Source: Gramella sp. AN32
Lineage (GTDB): Bacteria > Bacteroidota > Bacteroidia > Flavobacteriales > Flavobacteriaceae
Reading direction: 5' to 3'
Assembly (NCBI RefSeq): GCF_023718305.1
Contig: NZ_QEYO01000001.1
Location: forward strand, 310,001-374,000
DNA: 64,000 nucleotides
Positions within the stretch are counted from its first letter, which is position 1, and each line of letters starts with the position of its first letter. Under the pieces are notes generated by a model, which had not been told where the DNA came from, searched no databases, and worked only from the letters and a program-made list of their open reading frames with translations. Below, one piece after another: positions 26,355 to 34,876 of this stretch. Made by a program: the position numbers and the translations under genes.

Positions 26355-27397
26355 AAATTACATATTTTAATCATAAATTTATCCAGTTCCTGAACTACTT
26401 CTTTAACCTTATAAGCATTTAATTTATCTTCCTCCCATGAATACCCCGATTTGGATAATTCAAAAGCCTCATGAATTTTCATTTTAATCGAACGTATTGA
26501 AGAAGGGTCAAAAACAGGAAAATTGAATTTACGAAGTTGTTCCTCGATATTTCCTATCTCCGGCCCCAGCAGCACTTTCTTATAAGTTAAGCCTAAAAAA
26601 AACAGTCCTGAATTCAAATTATTAATTCTGGGTATTAATACGATATCTGCTGCAGACATTTTTAAACCAAGCTCCCGTGAAGATATCCTTTTATAACTAA
26701 AATAATATTCAGGAGGCTGATATTTTTCTTTAAACCATTTAGCCTTTTGCTCTTTTACATCAATAATCTTTTTCAACCTCACACGACCGGGAAAATCAAA
26801 TTTTAGTTCGGCCCTCATACCTGTAGCTATCAAGACCTTATTTTCAAATTTGAGACTTTTAAAAGACCTTAAAACCATCTTTTTTTCCTTATCATTTCTG
26901 ATATTCCCAGGGACTATAATTACCTTTGCCGCCTGATCAATTTGCAGGTTATCCCTTGCGACTCCTTTGTCATAAATTGGATATGCATCTTCATACAATG
27001 GATGATTTATGGTTTTATGAACAGCCTCAGGAAATTTTTGCTGGTATATTACTTTGCTGTACTCTCCTAAATGAATAAAGACCTCCGCATAATTTTCTAC
27101 CAGCTGAAATAATTTTTTGAAATTTCGGGTCATGCCCTTATGCCTTTTGTCATCATGCAATGTATAGACCAATACAGAATGCTTTCTCCAATTTGAAAAT
27201 GCTGTCTTTAATTCAGCTAATTCAGCTTCTGAAGGCTCGTGCCATCCAAATATTGCTTCTGGCCAATGAATATTTACAATATCAAAATCTACCCTATAAT
27301 CTCTGAAATTTGAGTAAATATATTCATGTTGAGAAAGTTTTTGTGTATTCTCCAGGTAGGGATTAATGTCTTTTTTAAAAGGAAGGAATATTTTCAA
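26351..27397 (-). CDS. GT-B-type glycosyltransferase (putative)
   Basis: The 348-residue protein has DIVNIHWPEAIFGWHEPS and VLVYTLHDDKRHKGM in the N-terminal half. KVIIVPGNIRNDKEKKMVLRSFKSL opens a donor-like domain. VLIPRINNLNSGLFFLGLTYKKVLLGPEIGN lies where GT4 enzymes have the donor loop, but only loosely matches it. The sequence pattern resembles bacterial GT-B enzymes of exopolysaccharide loci, with no clear family. It overlaps the following GT2 by 4 bp and starts 4 bp after the previous gene. Confidence 0.72.
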   Translation of the reverse strand: MKIFLPFKKDINPYLENTQKLSQHEYIYSNFRDYRVDFDIVNIHWPEAIFGWHEPSEAELAELKTAFSNWRKHSVLVYTLHDDKRHKGMTRNFKKLFQLVENYAEVFIHLGEYSKVIYQQKFPEAVHKTINHPLYEDAYPIYDKGVARDNLQIDQAAKVIIVPGNIRNDKEKKMVLRSFKSLKFENKVLIATGMRAELKFDFPGRVRLKKIIDVKEQKAKWFKEKYQPPEYYFSYKRISSRELGLKMSAADIVLIPRINNLNSGLFFLGLTYKKVLLGPEIGNIEEQLRKFNFPVFDPSSIRSIKMKIHEAFELSKSGYSWEEDKLNAYKVKEVVQELDKFMIKICNL

Positions 27398-27401
27398 ATT
27401 T

Positions 27402-28280
27402 TTATATTTTCTGTGTTATTCCCGCGATCAATCCTTTGAGCCGTGAAAAAAAATATGGCTTTAAATATTCTCCTTTAAGTCTGCTTCTTAACTCGTTTAC
27501 AATTGTTTTGATCTCCCTTTTCTTTAAGGATTCATAATTGAGATCAAATTTTTTAGAAAAAAGGAGTTTGTTCCTGGTGTAGAAATAATGATAGGTTTCT
27601 TTTTTTTCACTGGTGAGATTATTAGCCAATGCTCTACGGTTCACTGCAAGTTTCCACCCAAGTCTTTTTGCCCTGGTGCACCAGTCAGTTTCTTCAAAAT
27701 ACAAGAAGTAATCTTCAGAAATACGCCCTACCTTCTTAATAGCCTGTGAATTAAACAGAATACAACTACCGTCTATATAATCGATATCATAATCTAGTAT
27801 TACAGACTGGCTATTTATTTTCTTGTTAAAGTTCTTATGAATTGTATGGAAGTTTATGCTGGTATCAATTAACTCTCCATCAGAAAAAATCGTATCGGGA
27901 TTTTCCCTTTTTATAATTCGAGGACCGACAGCAGCCAGGGTTTTATCTTTCTCAAGCGTCTCTTTTAAAATCAGAAGACTGGTATTTTCTATTCGAATAT
28001 CGGGATTCAGTATCCAAATATATTCTGCATTCTTTTCGAGGGCATGTTCAATTCCCACATTATTCCCCCCAGCATATCCCCGATTTTTCGAATTAAATAT
28101 TAAATATTTTTGAGGAATCTTATCTTCAAGTTTGGTCCTTTCCGTAGGATTGGAACTATTATCAATTACCAGAATCCCTAAATCGTTGGGATGTAAATTT
28201 CTCAAATCCTTAAAAAGTCTTATAGACTCATCAGCTGAATTATAATTAAGAATAATTGCATAGATTCTTTTTTTTTTCAT
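27402..28280 (-). CDS. Glycosyltransferase family 2, rhamnosyltransferase-like
   Basis: The 292-residue protein shows YAIILNYNSADESIRLFKDL, LVIDNSSNPTERTKL, NRGYAGGNNVGIEHALE and AEYIWILNPDIRIENTSLL. NxGYAGGNNxG plus L-N-P-D is the mark of the WbbL/rhamnosyltransferase branch of GT2, which often uses dTDP-rhamnose. IDGSCILFNSQAIKKVG and FLYFEETDWCTRAKRLGW complete the catalytic region. No rhamnose synthesis genes are in the window, so the donor is a family-based guess. It overlaps its upstream neighbour by 4 bp. Confidence 0.9.
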   Translation of the reverse strand: MKKKRIYAIILNYNSADESIRLFKDLRNLHPNDLGILVIDNSSNPTERTKLEDKIPQKYLIFNSKNRGYAGGNNVGIEHALEKNAEYIWILNPDIRIENTSLLILKETLEKDKTLAAVGPRIIKRENPDTIFSDGELIDTSINFHTIHKNFNKKINSQSVILDYDIDYIDGSCILFNSQAIKKVGRISEDYFLYFEETDWCTRAKRLGWKLAVNRRALANNLTSEKKETYHYFYTRNKLLFSKKFDLNYESLKKREIKTIVNELRSRLKGEYLKPYFFSRLKGLIAGITQKI

Positions 28281-29152
28281 TGCTGATATTTATCTCTAAA
28301 GTGAGTAATTAAATTATTTAATACTCGGGAAAATTTGTATGTTCTAGTCTTTTTGTGATTATTTAAAGACCTTTGAAGTTGTAAAATTTGATTATATTTC
28401 TTCTCTATCGTATAAAAATAAAAATCAGCACAGTCCTTTGCAGGTATGAATTCTCCTAGATATTGAAGCACTCGCATTTCCTTTTTTATATTACTAACTT
28501 TTTCCTCTTGGGAAATACTTTTACGTATTCTATAAAACGCCAACGGTTCATCGATAAAATAGAATTTAACATCTTGCTGAAAAAGTGAAAGCCACATTAA
28601 CCAATCTTCTTTGTAATTTATATAGGTTGGAAATTTAAATTCCTCAAACAATCTGCAATCGAATAGTCCACAATGAATTGGTATGGTGAAAATATCATCC
28701 CATTTGTAAAGTATATCTTTATAATTTAGAAGATTTTCATTTATTTCACAGTAGGGATTTGATGTAATATTACTGGAGTCCATCAATACTTGGAAATTAG
28801 ACAGTATTATGATTTTTTCTTTCGTATAATTCTTCTCAGCTTCAAATACTGATATTTCCAGTTTCTTTTTATGCAGTAAATCATCAGAATCAAGAAATTG
28901 TATATACTTTCCCTGAGCTCTTTCTAACCCGTAGTTTCTGGCCGAGCTCCTTTCTCCATGGTTTTTATAATAATATATTAATCTCTGATCATTAAGAGCG
29001 TTGACAATTTCTTCGGAGTTATCTTCTGAACCGTCATCAATGATAAGACATTCCCAATTGTTATAGGTTTGCCTTAAAACAGAGTCCAGAGTCTCTCCAA
29101 TTAGATGACCCCGGTTATAAGTAGGAATAATAATAGAAATTAGTGGGTTCAT
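28277..29152 (-). CDS. Glycosyltransferase family 2
   Basis: A 291-residue GT2 enzyme with LISIIIPTYNRGHLIGETLDSV, CLIIDDGSEDNSEEIV and GKYIQFLDSDDLLHKKKLE in the first 100 residues. INYKEDWLMWLSLFQQD is the catalytic ED region near residue 180. FYRIRKSIS follows, a usual GT2 element that checks acceptor binding. The ATG overlaps the next gene by 4 bp and a 30-bp gap separates it from the gene upstream. Confidence 0.93.
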   Translation of the reverse strand: MNPLISIIIPTYNRGHLIGETLDSVLRQTYNNWECLIIDDGSEDNSEEIVNALNDQRLIYYYKNHGERSSARNYGLERAQGKYIQFLDSDDLLHKKKLEISVFEAEKNYTKEKIIILSNFQVLMDSSNITSNPYCEINENLLNYKDILYKWDDIFTIPIHCGLFDCRLFEEFKFPTYINYKEDWLMWLSLFQQDVKFYFIDEPLAFYRIRKSISQEEKVSNIKKEMRVLQYLGEFIPAKDCADFYFYTIEKKYNQILQLQRSLNNHKKTRTYKFSRVLNNLITHFRDKYQQ

Positions 29153-29182
29153 TAAAATTTAATTAATCAGGTATTATTTACC

Positions 29183-30004
29183 TTAATAGCATTTAAATAA
29201 TTTGAACAAGACGGAGTTGATTTTTCTTGCCAGTGTTTTTGTTTCTAATTTCGAAAAAGCCTGAAACCTTTTTGATTTTATTTTTTGCTCCGCTTCAACC
29301 ATCTTAAAATAATCACTCATAAAAAGAGGAAATTTTTTTGTCAAAACGTCATTTCTTTCATCGAGTAAAAGCTCAAAATTTAATCCACTTGATAATCCAT
29401 TATTATCATAATTTACCACCGGCATATCTAAATGATAATAACTAGAATTATATTTACAGATAGCACAAATAAAGAATTCCCAATCAGACACTAATCTATA
29501 ATCCTCATTATAGTAAGAAATACTTTCAAAAAGAGATTTCTTTATAAAAGCCGCCTGATGTGTTATTGTACTAACACAAAAGAAACTGAAACTTAGTTTT
29601 TCCGGTAAAGTCAGTAGTTCATTTTCTCTTCCCTTTCCAATTAAAAAAACATTGCCGTAATATATATCTAAACCAGCTGATAAGCCTCGCGATACTTTGG
29701 ATAATATATCTTCATTACAAAGTGAATCACCACTATTCAAAAACAACAAATATTCCCCAGAAGCCATTCCAATACCTTTATTCATTGCATTATAGATTCC
29801 CCTATCCGGTTCACTTACCCAAAGATCTATTTTGTGTTGATGGGATTCAAGATATTCTTTACTGCCATCGGTAGAGCCTCCATCTATAACTATAAATTCA
29901 AATTCCTGCCAGGTTTGCTCAGAAACACTTGTCATCGTATTTTTAAGACCTTCCAGATCGTTCAGGTTTACAGTAATAATAGATATTAGCGGCAGCTTAG
30001 ACAT
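29183..30004 (-). CDS. Glycosyltransferase family 2, WcaE-like
   Basis: The 273-residue protein has LISIITVNLNDLEGLKNTMTSV, FIVIDGGSTDGSKEYL, WVSEPDRGIYNAMNKGIGMASGEYLLFLNSGD. The S-E-P-D-x-G-I-Y-D/N-A-M-N-K-G block and N-S-G-D metal site define the WcaE/PGL2-like GT2 subgroup found in colanic-acid-type loci. A catalytic SDWEFF stretch follows near residue 165. It lies 38 bp after the Gmd remnant on the same strand. Confidence 0.92.
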   Translation of the reverse strand: MSKLPLISIITVNLNDLEGLKNTMTSVSEQTWQEFEFIVIDGGSTDGSKEYLESHQHKIDLWVSEPDRGIYNAMNKGIGMASGEYLLFLNSGDSLCNEDILSKVSRGLSAGLDIYYGNVFLIGKGRENELLTLPEKLSFSFFCVSTITHQAAFIKKSLFESISYYNEDYRLVSDWEFFICAICKYNSSYYHLDMPVVNYDNNGLSSGLNFELLLDERNDVLTKKFPLFMSDYFKMVEAEQKIKSKRFQAFSKLETKTLARKINSVLFKLFKCY

Positions 30005-30042
30005 TTTATTTAAAATTTATACTGAAATCTGAAATATGCTGG

Positions 30043-30243
30043 TTAGATTTCTATTATACAGTTTAATCTTGACATCCTTTTCAGATCCTGATATAGAGAT
30101 CTATCCTTTCTTATTAAACATGAAAGATCGACGTTTGACACCGCCTTATAGCCTTTTTTAAGCAGGGATTCTACGAGGTAAGCACCATACTGACCTGTAA
30201 TTCCTAGAATTAGGACTTTTTTATTATATGGCTTTAAGTCCAT
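30043..30243 (-). pseudogene. Remnant of a GDP-mannose 4,6-dehydratase-like gene
   Basis: The 66-residue frame starts MDLKPYNKKVLILGITGQYGAYLVESLLKKGYKA. GITGQxGAYL-x-E-x-LLKKGY is the NAD(P)-binding N-terminus of Gmd and related short-chain dehydratases, where the usual residue after Q is Asp instead of Tyr. After about 35 residues the similarity fades (a weak SLYQDL is left), and the frame stops. Full-length Gmd has about 340-370 residues, so only the first tenth survives. I read it as a deletion remnant between two intact genes. Confidence 0.6.
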
Positions 30244-30261
30244 AGATATTGTTGTTCTAAA

Positions 30262-31338
30262 TTAAATTACCCTTAAATATAGATCCATAGTTTCTTTCCG
30301 ACACTTCTCCCATGAAAAACCATTCAATCGGTTTTCTCCCGCTTTTATTAATTCCTCTTGTAATCCTTTGTCAGATATTACTTTGTAAATAGAGTTCCTT
30401 ATAGATTTAATGTCTTTAGGATCAAAATAAACCGCTGCGTCACCGGCAATTTCCTTTAATGATCCTCCTGAGCTACTTACTACCGGACATTTACCGGCAA
30501 AAGCTTCTAACAGTGGTAACCCGAAACCTTCATACAAAGATGGAAATACAAAACATTTCGCATTCTGGTATAGATACACTAACTCATTGTCATTACTACA
30601 GTAATAATGTTTTACTCCGTGATTAAGTTGGAGATCATTAATCCATTTTTTTTCAATGTCATTGAAGCCAGACCCCGTACAAATAAGGATCAGGTTTTTA
30701 TTTTTATTGAGCAAGGGAGCTACAGCAATCAAAAAAGTTAAGAAATTTTTATAAGCATTACGATTCCCAGTAAATAAAAGATATTCTTTTTCCTCATAAT
30801 TAAAGGGAGGTTTTAAAGACTGAATAGATTGAAAATTAGTAGCGTGGTGAATTACCTTTATTTTATCTCCCGAAGTCCCAAAAATATCTATGATATCTTT
30901 TTTTGTTGTTTCTGAGATAGCAATTATTCTATCTGCCACATCACAAAGTCGGCGTTTGTTTATTGAATCAGGACTGGTACCAAAGTATTCAGGATACTTT
31001 TCGTGAATCATATCATGAACCGTGAGCACAAATGGTTTTTTAAGGCTATTTAAAAAATAGTTATCATAATATGTTGGATGAAAAACATCATAATCCAGCT
31101 TATTTAATTGAGCATTATAAAACTCATCTTTACTCGAAAATTCCTGTTTAGTTATAACAGGAATAAGTTTAAATTTAGACCTTAGCCTATCATATATACT
31201 TTTTTTTACTGAAGGTTTATGTTGAAAAAGTGGCATTCTTTCCATATTACCATTTTCACGCTGCAACTCATTAAAATATCGACTAATACCTCCGAATTTT
31301 TGATTTTCGTAAACCTGATTATCTATAAGTACTTTCAC
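30262..31338 (-). CDS. Glycosyltransferase family 4
   Basis: A 358-residue GT4 enzyme. It starts MKVLIDNQVYENQKFGGISRYFNELQ, then FVLTVHDMIHEKYPEYF and IIAISETTKKDIIDIFG. EYLLFTGNRNAYKNFLTFLIAV opens the donor domain. SLYEGFGLPLLEAFAGKCPVVSSSGGSLKEIAGDAAVYFDP gives the full conserved donor loop. This subgroup (GGISRY start) includes mannosyltransferases of the WbaZ/MtfB type. It ends 18 bp before the Gmd remnant. Confidence 0.95.
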   Translation of the reverse strand: MKVLIDNQVYENQKFGGISRYFNELQRENGNMERMPLFQHKPSVKKSIYDRLRSKFKLIPVITKQEFSSKDEFYNAQLNKLDYDVFHPTYYDNYFLNSLKKPFVLTVHDMIHEKYPEYFGTSPDSINKRRLCDVADRIIAISETTKKDIIDIFGTSGDKIKVIHHATNFQSIQSLKPPFNYEEKEYLLFTGNRNAYKNFLTFLIAVAPLLNKNKNLILICTGSGFNDIEKKWINDLQLNHGVKHYYCSNDNELVYLYQNAKCFVFPSLYEGFGLPLLEAFAGKCPVVSSSGGSLKEIAGDAAVYFDPKDIKSIRNSIYKVISDKGLQEELIKAGENRLNGFSWEKCRKETMDLYLRVI

Positions 31339-31339
31339 T

Positions 31340-32224
31340 TTAGTTTTTCGAATTTTTACTTGTTTTATTTATCCAATCTTTTTTAAAATTTGTTATCGCG
31401 AGTTGTGTCTTAGAAAAATTCTTTTCTGTAGTTGCCAGGATATCAGTATAAAAAAAAGTTCTGGTAGAATCTCCCATATCCATTGTAGAAACATAGGAAT
31501 TTATTTTTTTTAACGTTTCAAAATCAGATAATTCTAACAATAAATTTCCAAAGTTGTCAAATATAAATATATACTTATATCCAATATCCCATAATCTATC
31601 ATAAAGTTCTGCAAAACCTTTCGCTTGAAAATCTTCAAACATTTGATTCTCCCAAAAAATAATTGGTTCTGATTGCTTTAATATTTCTTCAGATGAAATT
31701 AAAACATCATAATCATATCCATCAGTATCAACTTTAATTAATTCAATAGAACTTTGATTATTGACTATTTCTGCAAGTGAGGTGAAATTAATTGAACTCG
31801 AATTAATCTTTTCTTTTATCCTTGCCGTTCCATTACCATGTGAAAACTCTCCTTTAATATTTCCAGTACCAATAAATTTTTTGAAGCAGGAAATTCTTTT
31901 CTTTTCGGATAAAGGTAATTTATTTACATTCTTCTCTAAATAAGGAAAAAATATAGCCGATGGTTCAATAGCAAAAATTGAATTTTTACAGTTTTGTAGT
32001 ATTGCTATTGTCGTATCACCTATGTTGGCACCAACATCAACTATAATACCTTCTGGGTTTAAGTACTTAACAAGAATTGGTAGAAACCTATCATATAACC
32101 TATGATTTTTTTGAAACCCTGGTAATGGATGATTATGTGGTAGTCTCAATTCATAACTCCCTATTTGATAAATAGAATCAATATTTATTTTTTTAGTTTT
32201 AAAGATATATTTAGATAGTTTCAA
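31340..32224 (-). CDS. FkbM-family methyltransferase
   Basis: The 294-residue protein has SAM motif I as GIIVDVGANIGDTTIAIL, then FAIEPSAIFFPYLEKNV (motif II) and IELIKVDTDGYDYDVLISSEEIL, the D-x-D-G-x-D-x-D/E mark of FkbM methyltransferases. Family members methylate hydroxyls of sugars or polyketides. It overlaps its upstream neighbour by 14 bp and precedes the GT4 gene by 1 bp. The target in the glycan is unknown. Confidence 0.87.
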   Translation of the reverse strand: MKLSKYIFKTKKINIDSIYQIGSYELRLPHNHPLPGFQKNHRLYDRFLPILVKYLNPEGIIVDVGANIGDTTIAILQNCKNSIFAIEPSAIFFPYLEKNVNKLPLSEKKRISCFKKFIGTGNIKGEFSHGNGTARIKEKINSSSINFTSLAEIVNNQSSIELIKVDTDGYDYDVLISSEEILKQSEPIIFWENQMFEDFQAKGFAELYDRLWDIGYKYIFIFDNFGNLLLELSDFETLKKINSYVSTMDMGDSTRTFFYTDILATTEKNFSKTQLAITNFKKDWINKTSKNSKN

Positions 32225-33146
32225 CTTTTTTCGATCTAGTATTATAAACAGGAAGCTCTTTTAATGTAGTAAACTGTTCTTCTGTTTTTAAGTAATTTAA
32301 ATTTCCATTTTGATCTCTGGATTGCCTAAATTTTGACTTAACAAAACCTTCTTGCACTGTTAGTGGTTTCAAATTCTTTAAAGAATCTTTTTTTACAAAA
32401 TAAGCATTATTACCAGCGCTATTGCAGCCTATAAAATCATAACCTTTTTCCTTAGCCAAATCATAAAAAGCCGGAATTGATGCTCCAAAATAAAGATTAC
32501 TATAATGAGTCTCTGTCCAATTAAAATCTGCTTTATACGGAATTGTTATAGCTCTCTCGCTGCCAAACACACTATTATATTCAACGATTACTATTATTGG
32601 ATTCACAACTTCTAAAGCTTTCCAAATCCAGTAATCATTACCATCAATATCAATATGTAACAATCCTATTTCACCATCGATCCCTTCTTCTTTGATAAGT
32701 TGATTAATATTTTCAGCCGTTATAAATGCAGCTTTTGCCTCCAAATCATATTTCCAATAAATCTCGTCACTTTTAATTTTTACGATATTATTTTCATTAC
32801 CATCCATTACCAAGCCAGACCAATTGTTATTAATTAAAAGAAACCTTGTATTAGCTTCCTGATAATCTTCTACCCCAAACTCAATAAATGTTTTGTTTTT
32901 AATATCTAAGTAGTTAATTAGATATTGAATAATTCCATCATCTCCCCATTGAGAAAAAACCTTAAATTCAGCATCCTGTATAGATTCTATGTTTTTTTGC
33001 TTAAGAAGCTCAGACCAGATCTTTCCATTTTGCAACATAATATTTGTATACATAAAAGATGTTACACAATTCACACAATCTGATTTCCTGGCTGGAACAT
33101 CCCCTTCTAAGCCCTTTCGGTATATTTTTTTAAGTAACTTTTTCAC
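32211..33146 (-). CDS. FkbM-like methyltransferase-fold protein
   Basis: The 311-residue protein has KTFIEFGVEDYQEANTRFLLINNNWSGLVMDGN, which resembles a degenerate SAM motif I and motif II, and IGLLHIDIDGNDYWIWKAL, close to the D-x-D-G-x-D block of FkbM enzymes. The usual G-x-G-x-G is reduced to FGVED. An N-terminal segment with CVNCV (two cysteines three apart) precedes it. Such proteins are common next to ABC-type polysaccharide exporters. Methyl transfer is likely but not shown. It starts 1 bp after wzt. Confidence 0.68.
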   Translation of the reverse strand: MKKLLKKIYRKGLEGDVPARKSDCVNCVTSFMYTNIMLQNGKIWSELLKQKNIESIQDAEFKVFSQWGDDGIIQYLINYLDIKNKTFIEFGVEDYQEANTRFLLINNNWSGLVMDGNENNIVKIKSDEIYWKYDLEAKAAFITAENINQLIKEEGIDGEIGLLHIDIDGNDYWIWKALEVVNPIIVIVEYNSVFGSERAITIPYKADFNWTETHYSNLYFGASIPAFYDLAKEKGYDFIGCNSAGNNAYFVKKDSLKNLKPLTVQEGFVKSKFRQSRDQNGNLNYLKTEEQFTTLKELPVYNTRSKKVETI

Positions 33147-33147
33147 T

Positions 33148-34413
33148 TCAATTGGTTGTATTTATTTTTTTCCAGGAACAATCAACAAATATGCATCCGA
33201 AATCTTGTCCCTGATAAATATGAAAATCAGAGCCAGTTTCAACAATGTGAAAAGAAAGACAATTTTCAAGATAGTCTAAAACCTTAATATTAGGCTGATG
33301 TAAAGCAAAGCTTAGAGTATAAAAACCAGGGACTAATAAAGACGCGGGAATTTCAACCTTAAAAGCATGATGTCCTTCATTTTCAATTTTATCTGATAAT
33401 TTAATTTCAGATGAAAATATGATTTTCTCATTTTTGTCTATTACTCTAAATCCCAGATGAGCATTCAAGTGTTTCTGCTTGATTTTAATTTTTGAATTAA
33501 TACTGATAGTTTCATCGAAACTAAATTCAGCCCGGTTATTGTTGCCTTTATCCAATAATTGAAGACTTTGTATTCCGGATTCTTCTACATGTTTTGAGTA
33601 TTCTCCAACAAAGCCTGAATTTTTATTTAATTGAAGATAGTGGTCTATTCCCTCACTCGAATCCCCTTCAAAAACTACAGTCCCATTTTCCAGAACAATA
33701 GTTTTGGTACACAAACTTTTAACGCTAGCCATGTTGTGACTTACAAATAAAACGGTTCTCCCTTCTCCTTTGGATAAAGAGTTCATTTTTCCGATAGCCT
33801 TTTTTTGAAATTCAGCATCCCCCACGGCCAGCACTTCGTCTACCACTAAAATTTCCGGCTCTAAATGTGCTGCTACGGCAAAGCCAAGCCTAACGGTCAT
33901 CCCACTGCTATATCTTTTTACAGGTGTATCAATATATTTTTCGCATCCCGAAAAGGCGATGATCTCATCGAGCTTATTTTTGATCTCTGTTTTGGTCATT
34001 CCCAGTACGGCGCCATTCATAAAGATATTCTCCCGGCCGGTAAGTTCGCCATGAAAGCCGGTGCCCACCTCCAGTAAAGATGCGATTCGGCCTCTGGTTT
34101 TTATACTTCCGGTAGTAGGAGCGGTCACCCGTGAAAGTAATTTGAGCAAGGTGGATTTTCCAGCTCCGTTCTTCCCTATGATCCCTAAAACCTCTCCCTG
34201 CTTTACCTCAAAATTGATATCCCTGAGTGCCCAAACGTAATCTTCATTTGCCACAGAGCTTCTGTCATTCACCGCTCCCACTTGTAGAAATGGATCTTCT
34301 TTTCCTCTAATTCCATACCACCAGCGTTTAAGGTCATCGCCCAGGGTTCCCGATCCTACGGTTCCCAGGCGGTATTGTTTGCTAATATTTTCGGCTTTTA
34401 GAATTGTGCTCAT
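33148..34413 (-). CDS. wzt: Polysaccharide ABC exporter, ATPase subunit with C-terminal glycan-binding domain
   Basis: The 421-residue protein has an ABC ATPase in the first 250 residues. Walker A is GIIGKNGAGKSTLLKLL, the signature is RYSSGMTVRLGFA, Walker B is EILVVDEVLAVGDAEFQ, and the switch is FVSHNM. The leader ISKQYRLG...GDDLKRWW is specific to O-antigen/capsule exporters. From about residue 265 a beta-rich domain (ISINSKIKIKQ ... GFYTLSFALHQPN) matches the Wzt C-terminal domain that recognises the glycan's end. It pairs with Wzm at 39.7-40.7 kb, unusually far away. The first half of the gene is less AT-rich than the C-terminal half. Confidence 0.93.
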   Translation of the reverse strand: MSTILKAENISKQYRLGTVGSGTLGDDLKRWWYGIRGKEDPFLQVGAVNDRSSVANEDYVWALRDINFEVKQGEVLGIIGKNGAGKSTLLKLLSRVTAPTTGSIKTRGRIASLLEVGTGFHGELTGRENIFMNGAVLGMTKTEIKNKLDEIIAFSGCEKYIDTPVKRYSSGMTVRLGFAVAAHLEPEILVVDEVLAVGDAEFQKKAIGKMNSLSKGEGRTVLFVSHNMASVKSLCTKTIVLENGTVVFEGDSSEGIDHYLQLNKNSGFVGEYSKHVEESGIQSLQLLDKGNNNRAEFSFDETISINSKIKIKQKHLNAHLGFRVIDKNEKIIFSSEIKLSDKIENEGHHAFKVEIPASLLVPGFYTLSFALHQPNIKVLDYLENCLSFHIVETGSDFHIYQGQDFGCIFVDCSWKKINTTN

Positions 34414-34461
34414 TAACAGGGCTTAAAAAAAATTATAAGGGAGTAAATTTAGGTGTAAAAT

Positions 34462-34494
34462 AAAAAAATAGGCTAGCAATAAGCCTATTTTTTT
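34462..34494. terminator. Bidirectional intrinsic terminator-like hairpin
   Basis: A 13-bp perfect stem (AAAAAAATAGGCT with AGCCTATTTTTTT) surrounds a 7-nt loop. It carries an A-run on one side and a T-run on the other, so it can act on both strands. It lies 48 bp upstream of wzt and before the plus-strand pseudogenes, insulating wzt from transcription of the upstream cassette. The rest of 34414-34607 holds no gene. Confidence 0.75.
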
Positions 34495-34607
34495 AAATTT
34501 ATAGTTTTATTGTTTACAGATAGGTTGTTTTAATTATAATCTAACAAGAATTCAACTACAGTTGTAGGGTATAGTTTAACTAAAACCAGGGATAACATAA
34601 GATTTTT

Positions 34608-34876
34608 ATGAAGTTAACCAGAATTCTTTCTGACAGACACTATCAAAACTGGCCTAGCTGGCATATTATCTATGAATGGGAAAATGAGCTATCAAGCTCC
34701 TTAAACCTGCCTTTAGTTGAAAGCCCTACACGGCATAATGCCCCAAAAGACAATTTTTATATAAAAAATTAGGCAGTTCTAATTTAAGGGAAGCTTACAA
34801 CATTATACGTCAAGCCAAACTAATTTATCGAAAGAAATACAATGAAAAGATCTATCATCATAACCAGTATTTTTGA
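34608..34876 (+). pseudogene. Frameshifted remnant of an unrecognised gene
   Basis: From ATG 34608 a frame reads MKLTRILSDRHYQNWPSWH and stops at 34770-34772. In the second frame, starting within the T-run at about 34754-34758, the reading continues LYKKLGSSNLREAYNIIRQA to a stop at 34874-34876. Both parts look like natural protein, so a single-base shift in a homopolymer is likely. The last 35 bp overlap the start of the STELLO pseudogene in a different frame, so this gene's own 3' end has been lost. I do not recognise the family. A glycan-locus gene is a reasonable guess from context. Confidence 0.45.

Noticed and set aside
34462..34494. Operator palindrome for wzt
   Set aside because: A GC stem flanked by A and T runs fits an intrinsic terminator better than a protein site.
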